From contig DLSX01000178.1 of assembly GCA_002500765.1 (NCBI GenBank), forward strand, positions 13,465 to 44,749: a stretch of 31,285 nt of DNA, given 5' to 3'. Of the stretch, positions 7,583 to 15,495 are shown piece by piece. Within the stretch, counting starts at the first letter, position 1. Each line of letters opens with the position of its first letter. The DNA comes from Neorhizobium sp. UBA7851 (GTDB taxonomy: Bacteria; Pseudomonadota; Alphaproteobacteria; Rhizobiales; Rhizobiaceae). Below the pieces are notes generated by a model. It searched no databases, was not told the origin of the DNA, and saw only the letters and a list, made by a program, of their open reading frames with translations. The position numbers were made by a program, and so were the translations under genes.

Positions 7583-7618
7583 AATCCCCAGGCTTTACTT
7601 GGGCATTTTCGGATCTTC

Positions 7619-7810
7619 TCACTTCTTGAAGAAACTGTCGGCCGCCATCCGGCCGGCCTGTTTCTTCTGTTTGTCCGCCTCCATGCGCGCGATCTCCTGT
7701 TTGAGGAGATCGATTCGGGCATCAAGGTCGTCCACCGAAAGCATCGAGAGATCCGAGCCGATCTCATGGGCGATCTTCTTTGCCGGGCGGTCGTCGTCGA
7801 AAAATGTCAT
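7619..7810 (-). CDS. DUF1192 family protein
   Basis: 63 residues with the family's shape as I recall it: an N-terminal MTFFDDDRPAKK, then HEIGSDLSMLSVDDLDARI, a short helix (IDLLKQEIARMEADKQKK) and a C-terminal AADSFFKK. It is small, soluble and mostly coiled-coil. Function is unknown. The ATG lies two bases after the MFS transporter stop, so the pair is an operon, with DUF1192 second. Confidence 0.85.
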   Translation of the reverse strand: MTFFDDDRPAKKIAHEIGSDLSMLSVDDLDARIDLLKQEIARMEADKQKKQAGRMAADSFFKK

Positions 7811-7812
7811 CG

Positions 7813-9084
7813 TCAGTTCCTCCGGTCTTCGGTCGTGCCTTCTGCCGGCGCGGCCCTCGGGTCGAGTGCAAGGCTTTCCGGTGTCGTCATCGGCGAGGTT
7901 GCGGCAGGAGCCACGGTGTAGGCGTCACGATGCTCGGCCGGTACCGGTGCGCGCTTACGGCTGCGGATGATGGCATAGGCGGTGATCAGGATATGCGCGA
8001 TCGCGGTCACGAGAAAGAGCGCATAGGGGCCTGCCCAGGTCATTACGGGGCCGCCAAGTGTCGGGCCGATAATGGTTCCGATGCCGTAGAGCAGGAGCAG
8101 GCCGCCTGAAACCTTGACGAAGTCCTCGGGCGAGGCGAAGTCGTTCGCATGGGCAACCGCGATCGGATAAAGCGCGTTTGCCGCGGCACCGTAGATCGCC
8201 ACCAGTACGATGATCCCGTAGGCGTCGGTCGGCCGCAGCATGGCGACGACCAGTCCCGCCAGTGCCGCAGCGGCTGAAAGACCTGCCAGCACGTAGCGAC
8301 GGTCCATACGATCGGAGAGGCGACCTGCGGGAAACTGCATGATTGCGCCGGCAAAAATGGTGATCGTCACCATCGCCGCGACCGCTCCCTGGGAAAGGCC
8401 GGCGCGGCTGGCAAAAACCGCTGCCAGAGTGCCGTATGCGCCATTGGCAATGCCGATCAGCAGGATGCCGATGCAGGAGATGGGCGAGTTCCTGAACAGG
8501 CCTTTCAGGTCCAGCTTGGCGCGCTTCAGCGGCTGGGGTGACGCGGCTTTCGACAGGGTCGTGGGAAGTGCGGCGATGCTGTAGAGGATGCCGCAGATCA
8601 TGAACAGCGTCGTTGTCGTCACATCGGAAAAGGGCACGAGCATCTGGCCGCCGACGACGCCGAAGAGCGTGATGGAAATGTAGAAGGAAAAGATCGTGCC
8701 CCGGCTTTCCGGTGTCGCCCGCTCGTTCAGCCAGCTTTCGATGATCATCGATGTGCCGGCAGTGCAGAAGCCGGTGATGGCTCTCAATATGAGCCAGGCT
8801 GTCTGATCCACGAACAGGCCGGTCACGAGCACGTTCATGCAAATCAATGCGAGAAAGCCGGAGAAGGCGCGGACATGTCCAATCCTGCGCACCACATTCG
8901 GTGCAACGAAACAGCCTATGACAAAACCCGCGGCCCAGGTGGTTCCGAGAAGGCCGAGCGTCTCGTTGGAATACCCTTCCAGCGATCCTCTCAAGGGTAG
9001 GAGCAGGCCCTGAAGGCCGTTGCCGAGGAAGAGAAAAAGCGTTCCGGATAGAAGGGCGAGGACGGGAAGCAGGTTTCGTCTCAT
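7813..9084 (-). CDS. Major facilitator superfamily transporter
   Basis: 423 residues with about twelve membrane segments. Visible features are an N-terminal GNGLQGLLLPLRG, an RRIGHVR loop between helices 2 and 3, and SDRMDRRYVLAG between helices 8 and 9, both typical of the MFS. The family resembles YcaD/YfkF-type exporters of unknown substrate (SWLNERATPESRGTIFSFY). The C-terminal ~45 residues are a polar, Pro/Ala-rich cytoplasmic tail. It is the first gene of an operon with DUF1192; the ribosome binding site (GTGAG) is weak. Confidence 0.85.
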   Translation of the reverse strand: MRRNLLPVLALLSGTLFLFLGNGLQGLLLPLRGSLEGYSNETLGLLGTTWAAGFVIGCFVAPNVVRRIGHVRAFSGFLALICMNVLVTGLFVDQTAWLILRAITGFCTAGTSMIIESWLNERATPESRGTIFSFYISITLFGVVGGQMLVPFSDVTTTTLFMICGILYSIAALPTTLSKAASPQPLKRAKLDLKGLFRNSPISCIGILLIGIANGAYGTLAAVFASRAGLSQGAVAAMVTITIFAGAIMQFPAGRLSDRMDRRYVLAGLSAAAALAGLVVAMLRPTDAYGIIVLVAIYGAAANALYPIAVAHANDFASPEDFVKVSGGLLLLYGIGTIIGPTLGGPVMTWAGPYALFLVTAIAHILITAYAIIRSRKRAPVPAEHRDAYTVAPAATSPMTTPESLALDPRAAPAEGTTEDRRN

Positions 9085-9283
9085 CGTCTCACAAATGGGT
9101 TCGTGTCAAACAATCAATGGTGCCGTTTCCTGCCGCCGGACGTGTTGCGCCGCAGCGACTGGAACGGTAACGAGGACAGGGGCTCGCTGTTGATTTGTTT
9201 GCCCCTCCCAAAGCCTATCTGTGGTGGCGTTTAAAAATGTCTACCCTGTGGCGGAAAGCGAAAAGATCGCAGCAGGGTGAACA

Positions 9284-9445
9284 ATGACAAAAGCAATCTC
9301 CATCCTGCTTATGCTTGCCATGGTCGTGCAGGTGATAAAGCCGCTGGGCTTTCCGGGTCTGAAGCGCCGCGTGGATTTCTGGAAACTCGCGGTGCTTGCT
9401 TTCATCATCTGGACGATTGCGCTTTTAGGCCGCGAGTTCTTCTGA
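9284..9445 (+). CDS. Small two-helix membrane protein, 53 residues
   Basis: This short gene starts MTKAISILLMLAMVVQVIKP and ends WTIALLGREFF. It has two hydrophobic helices (residues ~4-18 and ~33-48) joined by a basic loop GFPGLKRRVD, so it is probably an inner-membrane hairpin protein. The ATG has AGGGTGA six bases upstream. Its TGA directly abuts the stop of the convergent PhzF-family gene. I recognise similar small proteins in rhizobial genomes only as hypothetical. It is below the size cut-off of many gene callers. Confidence 0.7.
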   Translation: MTKAISILLMLAMVVQVIKPLGFPGLKRRVDFWKLAVLAFIIWTIALLGREFF

Positions 9446-10363
9446 TCAGCAGTCGACGCTGCCACGCATGACGAAGACCGAGCGGCCGCTTATGCGCACA
9501 TCGGTCACCTTTCCCTGCTGTTTGGTCACATCGAGTTCGATGATGCTCCGGCGGCCCATCTCCAAGCCCTGTTTGATGGTCAGTTGCGTGCGAATATCGG
9601 TGTCTGGCATGTTGGCGACCAGATAGGCGGCAAGCGCTCCGGATGCACTGCCGGTCGCCGGATCTTCCGGCACGTCGTCGAGCGGGGCGAACATGCGCGC
9701 ACGGATATGGTCCGGCCGCGACGGATCGCGGACATAGAGAAATACGGAGAATCCGAGGCCATCGCCGGGATGGCGGGCAACCGCTTCACGGAAGACGGCG
9801 AGGTCCGGCAGCGCGCGGCCGAGAGCGTCGAGGTTTTGCAGTTCTGCAAGGACGAAGCCGAGGCCCACCGAGGCGAATACCGGGGCGTGCCGATCGGTGC
9901 GGACATTTTCCGTATCGATTGCAACGCAGCGCGCCACAAGCTCTGCAGCTACCGTCTCTCCGATCGCGAGCGATCTCGGGGCGCGGATCGAGGCGGCTGC
10001 GACCTTGCCTTCTTCGCGCCTCAGCTCGACTTCAACGATGCCAGCTTTTTCCTCGAAGCGGAGGCTGTTTCCGACGGGCTTGCCGAACAGACTGTCCTTC
10101 TGGCCGAGCACGTAAGCCGTGCCGACATTCGGGTGGCCGGCGAAGGGGACTTCCAGCGTCGGCGTGAAGATGCGGACATGGGCGCTATTGGCGGGATCTT
10201 CCGGCGGCAGAACGAAGGTGCTTTCGGAGTAGCCGAATTCGGTGGCGATCTGCTGCATCTGCTGCGTGGTCAACCCACGGGCGTCAGTGACGACGGCAAG
10301 CGGGTTGCCGGTGAAGCGTTCGGCGGTGAAGACATCGACGGTGACGAATTCGACGGTCGGCAT
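9446..10363 (-). CDS. PhzF-family epimerase/isomerase
   Basis: 305 residues from the ATG at 10363, which has GGAGG eight bases upstream and gives the standard MPTVEFVTVDVFT start. The family motifs are present: GNPLAVV, the catalytic Glu47 in GYSEST, FAGHPNVGTA and DPATGSASGALAAYLV. The protein has the two-lobed diaminopimelate-epimerase-like fold of phenazine biosynthesis PhzF. No other phenazine genes are nearby, so it is a housekeeping or detoxifying relative with an unknown substrate. It ends back-to-back with the 53-residue gene. Confidence 0.9.
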   Translation of the reverse strand: MPTVEFVTVDVFTAERFTGNPLAVVTDARGLTTQQMQQIATEFGYSESTFVLPPEDPANSAHVRIFTPTLEVPFAGHPNVGTAYVLGQKDSLFGKPVGNSLRFEEKAGIVEVELRREEGKVAAASIRAPRSLAIGETVAAELVARCVAIDTENVRTDRHAPVFASVGLGFVLAELQNLDALGRALPDLAVFREAVARHPGDGLGFSVFLYVRDPSRPDHIRARMFAPLDDVPEDPATGSASGALAAYLVANMPDTDIRTQLTIKQGLEMGRRSIIELDVTKQQGKVTDVRISGRSVFVMRGSVDC

Positions 10364-10451
10364 GGGGGCATCCTCCAAGGGTGAGGGACGATGCTTAAGC
10401 GGGTGCGGTGCGGCTCACCAGTCAAACTTTGTGATGGTATCAATCAACGGA

Positions 10452-10479
10452 AAAACCGCGCCGTTGCCGACGCGGTTTT
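10452..10479 (-). terminator. Intrinsic terminator after the aldolase gene
   Basis: AAAACCGCG (10452-10460) and CGCGGTTTT (10471-10479) pair around a 10-base loop, with TTTTT on the minus strand. It lies about 70 bases after the aldolase stop. A second helix, GAGAAGGCC/GGCCTTCTC (10537-10564), overlaps the aldolase stop codon but lacks a T-run. Confidence 0.8.
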
Positions 10480-10548
10480 CTCCCTCCCTGCAGCATCCGC
10501 GCTATCAAGCTGCGGACCGGCTGCAATGGTTTCGGTGAGAAGGCCCGA

Positions 10549-11574
10549 TCAGGCGGCCTTCTCGAGATCCTTCTTCCAGGTACCCTTGGCGGCGAGCGTG
10601 TTCATCTCGGCGCGGTGCTGGAAGGCGCGCTGGCCGGCTGCAACATTCTCGGACTTGCCGCCCCAGGCCTTGAGAGCCGTTTCCTGCAGCGCGCGGCCGT
10701 AGGAATAGGTGAGCTTCCAGGGCAGGTCGTAACCTGCGACCATGGCCGACAGATGGGCCGTTGCTTCTTCCGAGGTCTGGCCGCCCGAAAGGAAGGCAAT
10801 GCCCGGTACGGAGGCAGGGACGGTTGCCTTCAGCACCTTGACGGTGCGCTCGGCGACTTCCTCGACGGAGGCCTTGCGGGCCTTGATGCCGTCTATGACC
10901 ATATTCGGCTTCAGCACCATGCCTTCGAGGTCGACGCGGGCGTCGAACAGGTCGGCGAATACGGTCTGCAGAACGTGCTGGGTAACTTCGGCGCAACGGT
11001 CGATGTTGTGGTCACCGGGCGTGCCGTCCATCATCACTTCCGGCTCGACGATCGGCACGATGTCAGCCTGCTGGCAGAGCGCTGCATAACGGGCGAGAGA
11101 CTGCGAGTTGGCCTTGATCGAACCCCAGCTCGGACGCTGGTCGCCGATGGTGATGACGCCGCGCCACTTGGCGAAACGGGCACCGGCTTCGCGATATTTG
11201 CGCAGGCGCTCGTAAAGACCGTCGAGGCCTTCGGTGATGAATTCATGCGGGTGAAGCGCCATCGGCTTGGCGCCGATATCAACCTTGATGCCGGGGATGG
11301 AACCTGCGGCATTGATGATGTCGACGAACGGGGTGCCGTCGGCGGCCTTCTGGTAGAGGGTTTCCTCATAGAGGATGACGCCGGAAATGCAGTTCTTCAT
11401 TGCGGATTCGGTGCGGAAGAGCATCTCGCGGTAGTCGCGGCGGTTCTCTTCGGTGGACTCGATCCCGATACTATCGAAGCGCTTTTTGATCGTTCCAGTG
11501 GACTCGTCGGCGGCCAGAAGGCCCTTGCCGTTCGATACCATCTTGATTGCAATATCTTCCAGACGTTCGGTCAT
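10549..11574 (-). CDS. Class I fructose-bisphosphate aldolase
   Basis: 341 residues. It cleaves fructose-1,6-bisphosphate to the two triose phosphates, and works in reverse for gluconeogenesis. It is the vertebrate-type class I enzyme: GKGLLAADESTGTI near the N-terminus, VEPEVMMDG (Glu177, Glu179), and the Schiff-base Lys222 in GMVLKPNMV. The C-terminus is FQHRAEMNTLAAKG followed by a short tail. GGAGA lies eight bases before the ATG. The gene follows pgk on the same strand but is separated by ~200 bases with palindromic operators, so it probably has its own promoter. Confidence 0.95.
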   Translation of the reverse strand: MTERLEDIAIKMVSNGKGLLAADESTGTIKKRFDSIGIESTEENRRDYREMLFRTESAMKNCISGVILYEETLYQKAADGTPFVDIINAAGSIPGIKVDIGAKPMALHPHEFITEGLDGLYERLRKYREAGARFAKWRGVITIGDQRPSWGSIKANSQSLARYAALCQQADIVPIVEPEVMMDGTPGDHNIDRCAEVTQHVLQTVFADLFDARVDLEGMVLKPNMVIDGIKARKASVEEVAERTVKVLKATVPASVPGIAFLSGGQTSEEATAHLSAMVAGYDLPWKLTYSYGRALQETALKAWGGKSENVAAGQRAFQHRAEMNTLAAKGTWKKDLEKAA

Positions 11575-11646
11575 TTGTCGATCTCCAACACTTGATATCT
11601 GAGGCGATAACAGATGTAGGGCGGAAGTAAATCCAGGGCTAAATAT

Positions 11647-11699
11647 TTGAAACGATTGAATTCAATTCAATCGTTTAAAACATCTAAATATTTTAAACG
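11647..11699 (-). promoter_or_regulatory. Nested palindromic operator upstream of the aldolase
   Basis: AAACGATTGAATT (11650-11662) and AATTCAATCGTTT (11664-11676) are a perfect 13-1-13 inverted repeat. CGTTTAAAA (11672-11680) and TTTTAAACG (11691-11699) form a second, overlapping one. The parts TTGAAACGATTGAA and TTCAATCGTTTAAA resemble LacI/GalR-family operators (AT-rich arms around a central CG). The block ends 73-125 bases before the aldolase start. Confidence 0.55.
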
Positions 11700-11708
11700 G
11701 GTCTTGAA

Positions 11709-11740
11709 ACGCGAATGCGCGGAGCCATGTCCGCGCATTC
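11709..11740. repeat. Palindromic element in the pgk-aldolase interval
   Basis: GAATGCGCGGA (11713-11723) and TCCGCGCATTC (11730-11740) pair perfectly over 11 bp around GCCATG. There is no T-run on the minus strand, so it is a poor terminator. One arm (ACGCGAATGCG, then GGAGCCA) matches the inverted repeat at 15181-15235 apart from a 2-base indel. Confidence 0.55.
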
Positions 11741-11771
11741 TGGTTGTGGTCGAGCTGTGGATAAGCAGCGA

Positions 11772-12974
11772 TCAGGCGGTCCTGGAGAGGACTGCCACGC
11801 CGGGCAGTTCCTTGCCTTCCATCCATTCGAGGAATGCGCCGCCTGCCGTCGAGATATAAGTGAAATCGTCGACAACGCCTGCGTGGTTGAGGGCTGCGAC
11901 CGTGTCGCCGCCACCGGCGACTGAGGTCAGCTTGCCGGCCTTGGTCTGCTCGGCTGCGAATTTTGCGGCCGAAACGGTTGCCGCGTCGAAGGGCGTGATT
12001 TCGAAGGCGCCGAGCGGGCCGTTCCAGACGAGGGTCGAGGCCTTGCCGATCCATTCGTTGATGGCTTCGACAGACTTCGGACCGACGTCGAGGGCCATGG
12101 CGTCCGCCGGGATGGCGTCGATGGCAACGGTCTCGTTTGCGGCATTGGCCTTGAACTCGCGGGCAACGACGGCGTCGACCGGGAGAACGATGGCGCAGCC
12201 GGCGCTTTCTGCTTCTGCCATGATCGCCTTGGCGGTATCGCCGAGGTCATGCTCGCAGAGCGACTTGCCGACATCGATGCCCTTGGCCGCGATGAAGGTG
12301 TTGGCCATGCCGCCGCCGATGACGAGCGCATCGACCTTCTTCACGAGGTTCTGCAGAAGATCGATCTTGCTCGAAACCTTGGCGCCGCCGACGATGGCGA
12401 CAACCGGACGGACAGGGGCGCCGAGGCCCTTTTCCAATGCTTCGAGTTCGGCCTGCATGGTGCGGCCGGCATAGGCCGGAAGGTGATGAGCAAGACCTTC
12501 GGTCGACGAGTGAGCGCGGTGTGCGGCAGAGAAGGCGTCATTGACGTAGATGTCGCCGTTTGCGGCAAGTGCTTCGGTGAACTCCGCGTCGTTCTTTTCC
12601 TCGCCCTTGTGGAAGCGGGTGTTTTCGAGAAGCAGGATATCGCCGTCCTTCATCGAAGAAACGGCCTTCTCGGCGTCCTGGCCGATGCAGTCGGCGGCGA
12701 AGAGGATCTTGGTGCCGAGGACTTCGTTGACGGCCGGGATGATCAGCGACAGCGACATGTCGGCGACCGGCTCGCCCTTGGGGCGGCCGAAATGGGCCAG
12801 CAGGATGACCTTGGCACCCTTTTTCGACAGTTCAAGGATCGTCGGGGCAACACGCTCGATGCGGGTCTTGTCGGTCACCTTTCCATCGGCAACCGGGACG
12901 TTGAGATCGACGCGTACGAGAACGCGCTTGCCCGCTGGGTTGCTGATGTCGTCAATGGTCTTGAATGCCGGCAT
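11772..12974 (-). CDS. pgk: Phosphoglycerate kinase
   Basis: 400 residues, full length. It transfers phosphate between 1,3-bisphosphoglycerate and ADP. Visible signatures are RVLVRVDLNVP, TRIERVAPTI, LLAHFGRPKG near the N-terminus, VNDAFSAAHRAHSST, PVVAIVGGAKVSSKI, LVIGGGMANTF, and the nucleotide-binding GGGDTVAAL near residue 355. AAGGAGT lies ten bases before the ATG. The twelve bases AGTGGATTAGCC directly before the start are also found before tkt. It precedes the aldolase on the same strand. Confidence 0.97.
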   Translation of the reverse strand: MPAFKTIDDISNPAGKRVLVRVDLNVPVADGKVTDKTRIERVAPTILELSKKGAKVILLAHFGRPKGEPVADMSLSLIIPAVNEVLGTKILFAADCIGQDAEKAVSSMKDGDILLLENTRFHKGEEKNDAEFTEALAANGDIYVNDAFSAAHRAHSSTEGLAHHLPAYAGRTMQAELEALEKGLGAPVRPVVAIVGGAKVSSKIDLLQNLVKKVDALVIGGGMANTFIAAKGIDVGKSLCEHDLGDTAKAIMAEAESAGCAIVLPVDAVVAREFKANAANETVAIDAIPADAMALDVGPKSVEAINEWIGKASTLVWNGPLGAFEITPFDAATVSAAKFAAEQTKAGKLTSVAGGGDTVAALNHAGVVDDFTYISTAGGAFLEWMEGKELPGVAVLSRTA

Positions 12975-13045
12975 GGGCTAATCCACTCCTTGAGTGCTGA
13001 AATGGGGCCGAGCGCCCTTGAACGCCCGACCGCTGAAACTGGGGG

Positions 13046-13058
13046 ACCATACTATGGT
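13046..13058 (-). promoter_or_regulatory. Short palindrome in the pgk promoter region
   Basis: ACCATA-C-TATGGT is a perfect 6-1-6 inverted repeat about 72 bases before the pgk start. It could be an operator or overlap the -10 region; I could not fix a convincing -35. Confidence 0.25.
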
Positions 13059-13122
13059 TGCGGCCCGACGCAAGGGTGCCAAGAGCCGCAGTCGTCTCTC
13101 CGATCCGTCGCTCGAATATAGC

Positions 13123-14946
13123 TTATTGCCGTTGTGTGGGCACCGGCTTTCCTCGGTATTTGCGGATGAGATCACGCACGCGATGAGCTATTTCGCGCAT
13201 GTTGATGAATATCGGCAGGTTGGTGGTCGGTTCGACCGGCTCCAGCGAGACGCCGATCGACTTGATGTGGTTGAGTTCGTCGACCTCGCGGACGATGAGG
13301 ATGATCGAACCGAAGCGCATGCGGTCGGCATATTCCGCCTTGCCGCCGAGGCGGGCGATCAGAAGCTCGCCGACGGTCAGGCTCTGTTCCGTCCCGGAAA
13401 GAAGGCCGGGGCCATAAGCGGCATCGAGCTCTTTTGCGGGGCGGGTGGGTGAAATGGCGAAGGCGCCGAAGAATTCCTCGTCATTGTCATCCACCGGCGC
13501 GCGCGCGGCAAACAGGCGGTCGAGCAGTTTGGTATAGGTGGGGGCAACGAAAAGATAGACCTGGTCGCCTTCTCTCAGGCGTCCCGCATATTGATAACGC
13601 ATGCTCTTTGCATCGCGGATGACGAGCGAGGGCATGGCCCAGCGGGGGATGCGTTCGCCGCGCATGATCGGGCTGTCCTTGATGACCTTGTAGGAGATCA
13701 GCTCGTGCTGGGCGGCGCCCGGAAGGTCCAGTTCGATCTTGTCGACGGCGCCCATGCGCGGGGGAATGATGAGGCCCAGGCGGGTTGCCACAGGCTTGAT
13801 CGTCCAGCCCTGCAGGCAGAGCGAGACGAGAACGATGATGAAGGCGACATTGAAGAAGAGCTCGCCATTCTCGACGCCACTCAGGAGCGGCATGATCGCA
13901 AGCAGGATCGAGACGGCACCACGCAGGCCGACCCAGGCGACAAAGCCGATTTCCTGCTGGGTGAAATCGTAAGGGAGAAGGCTCAGCCACACGGCGATCG
14001 GGCGGGCGACGAAGATGAGGAAAAATGCGAGGCCGACAGCCGGCAGGAGGATGCTCGGGAATTGCGACGGTGTGGCGAGCAGGCCGAGAACAAGAAACAT
14101 GATGATCTGGGCAAGCCAGGTCAGTCCCTCGTTGAAGCGCATGATCTGCTGCTTGGCGTACATCCGGCGATTGCCGGCATACATGCCCGCCACGTAGACG
14201 GCGAGGAAGCCGCTGCCGCCAAGCGCGCCGGTGAAAGCGAAGACGAGCAGGGCCAGCGTCAGGACGAAGATCGGTGCAAGGCCGCGGTCGGAGGTGAAGC
14301 GGTTGAGGATCGCAACGATCATCATGCCACCGAGTATGCCGAAGATGAGGCCCAGTCCCATTTCCTCGAAGAAGGTGAGGAAAAAATGCAGGTCGATGCC
14401 CGAGAGGCGCTGGCCGGTGCCGATCAGTTCGGCGATCGCGATCGTCAGGAAGATCGCCATGGGATCGTTGGTGCCGGATTCGACTTCCAGCGTCGAGCGT
14501 ACCTTGTCGCGAATGTTGATGCCGCCGATGCGCAAGAGGAAGAAGACGGCGGCCGCGTCGGTCGAGGCAACGATCGAGCCGAGCAGCAGTCCTTCCAGCC
14601 AGCCGAGGTCCAGAAAAAACGCTGCTGCAAAAGCGAAGAGGCTGGCGGTCAGCAGCACGCCGACGGTTGCCAGCGTGATTGCCGGAACGGCTGCAATCTT
14701 GAAGGAGTGGATCGGGGTTATAAAGCCGGAATCGAACAGGATGACGGCCAAGGCCAGCGATCCCAGCATGAAGGCAAAGGGGTAGTTGGAAAACTGGATG
14801 CCGAGCCCGTCGACGCCGGCGAGAAGGCCAATCGACAGGAAAACGAGAAGCAGTGGTGCGCCGAAGCGGAAGGCGAGAAGGCTGGAGAAGGCGGAAACGA
14901 GCACGAGAAGCGTGCCGATCAGCAATACGATGTAAAAAGCCTCCAA
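13123..14946 (-). CDS. nhaP2: Potassium/proton antiporter, CvrA/NhaP2 type
   Basis: 607 residues from a TTG at 14946 (AGAGG nine bases upstream), which gives the hydrophobic MEAFYIVLLI start; longer reading frames add an unlikely polar extension. About thirteen membrane helices carry the CPA1 core (GLLAGVDG, LFDSGF, and STDAAAVF with Asp130). A cytoplasmic tail follows with an RCK_C-like domain (around residues 400-490, LREGDQVYLFVAP) and a CorC_HlyC-like domain (around 495-580, ISPTRPAKELDAAYG). This three-part layout is that of CvrA/NhaP2, which exports K+ in exchange for H+. An unusually long non-coding region lies upstream. Confidence 0.9.
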   Translation of the reverse strand: MEAFYIVLLIGTLLVLVSAFSSLLAFRFGAPLLLVFLSIGLLAGVDGLGIQFSNYPFAFMLGSLALAVILFDSGFITPIHSFKIAAVPAITLATVGVLLTASLFAFAAAFFLDLGWLEGLLLGSIVASTDAAAVFFLLRIGGINIRDKVRSTLEVESGTNDPMAIFLTIAIAELIGTGQRLSGIDLHFFLTFFEEMGLGLIFGILGGMMIVAILNRFTSDRGLAPIFVLTLALLVFAFTGALGGSGFLAVYVAGMYAGNRRMYAKQQIMRFNEGLTWLAQIIMFLVLGLLATPSQFPSILLPAVGLAFFLIFVARPIAVWLSLLPYDFTQQEIGFVAWVGLRGAVSILLAIMPLLSGVENGELFFNVAFIIVLVSLCLQGWTIKPVATRLGLIIPPRMGAVDKIELDLPGAAQHELISYKVIKDSPIMRGERIPRWAMPSLVIRDAKSMRYQYAGRLREGDQVYLFVAPTYTKLLDRLFAARAPVDDNDEEFFGAFAISPTRPAKELDAAYGPGLLSGTEQSLTVGELLIARLGGKAEYADRMRFGSIILIVREVDELNHIKSIGVSLEPVEPTTNLPIFINMREIAHRVRDLIRKYRGKPVPTQRQ

Positions 14947-15127
14947 ATGCCCCGACCTCTTTGGTTTGCCGCTTTGCTCACTGCTCGGGCAGCACATGGC
15001 GGTCGCGAGACGTATTTTTGGGTCGCGGGTCGTGTGTCGGAGCGGGTGCAGATCCGGCGCAGGCCGGAGCGAATCGTCACTTCCTGCAATAGGCAGGAAT
15101 AATTCCGGCAAGAGAAGGGCAGGGTGT

Positions 15128-15147
15128 AAAAAAGACGGTCTCGTCCC
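15128..15147 (-). terminator. Possible minus-strand terminator in the antiporter upstream region
   Basis: On the minus strand GGGACG (15142-15147) pairs with CGTCTT over six pairs (two G-T) around AGAC, and a run of six T follows (15128-15133). It would end a transcript coming from 15500 downwards, before the antiporter start. Confidence 0.45.
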
Positions 15148-15180
15148 TTGGTGCTTTCCGCTTTTCAAAGAACGGAGAGC

Positions 15181-15235
15181 CCACGCGAATGCGGAACCTC
15201 ATTTTGTATAAAAGTGTGGCTCCGCATTCGCGTGG
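15181..15235. repeat. 15-bp perfect inverted repeat, 25-base spacer
   Basis: CCACGCGAATGCGGA (15181-15195) and TCCGCATTCGCGTGG (15221-15235) are perfectly complementary. The spacer is AT-rich. The arm is nearly the same as one arm of the palindrome at 11709-11740, so both may belong to one rhizobial intergenic repeat family. Confidence 0.65.
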
Positions 15236-15495
15236 CCTTCGGCGTTTTCTCGGGACTTCCGGTCCCTACGGGTGATCCTCTCGCCTCACTGCATGTGGTT
15301 TCCCACACTTGGACGGCTCAACCGAACCCGGCATGGCTGCCGGGGGGAGGCTTGATAGGAGAGTTCGGTTTTGACGCCGCACCCTCCATGCATTTCACCC
15401 CTCCCGCCCTTGCCGCACGTTACGGGTCGGACGAAAGCGCCGGCCTCCGCCTGCCCGCGAACGTCTCGCGCAACACTCCGGCGACGGAAGCAGGG
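15236..15495 (-). ncRNA. Candidate structured RNA of unknown class
   Basis: Within the 777-base stretch 14947-15723, which has no credible gene, a closing helix GGCG/CGCC (15241-15244 with 15375-15378) encloses three hairpins. They are GGGAC/GTCCC (15252-15266), TGTGG/CCACA with a GAAA loop on the minus strand (15294-15307), and AACCGAAC/GTTCGGTT (15320-15370) with CCGGC/GCCGG inside it. On the minus strand a -10-like TACAAT lies at about 15500 and a terminator at 15128. It could be a free RNA or a leader of the antiporter gene. I compared it from memory with RNase P, tmRNA, SRP RNA and common riboswitches and found no match. Confidence 0.4.

Noticed and set aside
7197..7622. Open frames on both strands in the rcdA upstream region
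   Set aside because: They cross terminator and promoter signals, have poor composition and no start signals.
9446..10363. A phenazine biosynthesis locus
   Set aside because: Only a PhzF-family enzyme is present; these are common outside phenazine pathways and no other phz gene is nearby.
13591..15102. A 503-residue open frame opposite the antiporter
   Set aside because: It is antisense to a clear membrane protein, highly charged, and without a ribosome binding site or family match.
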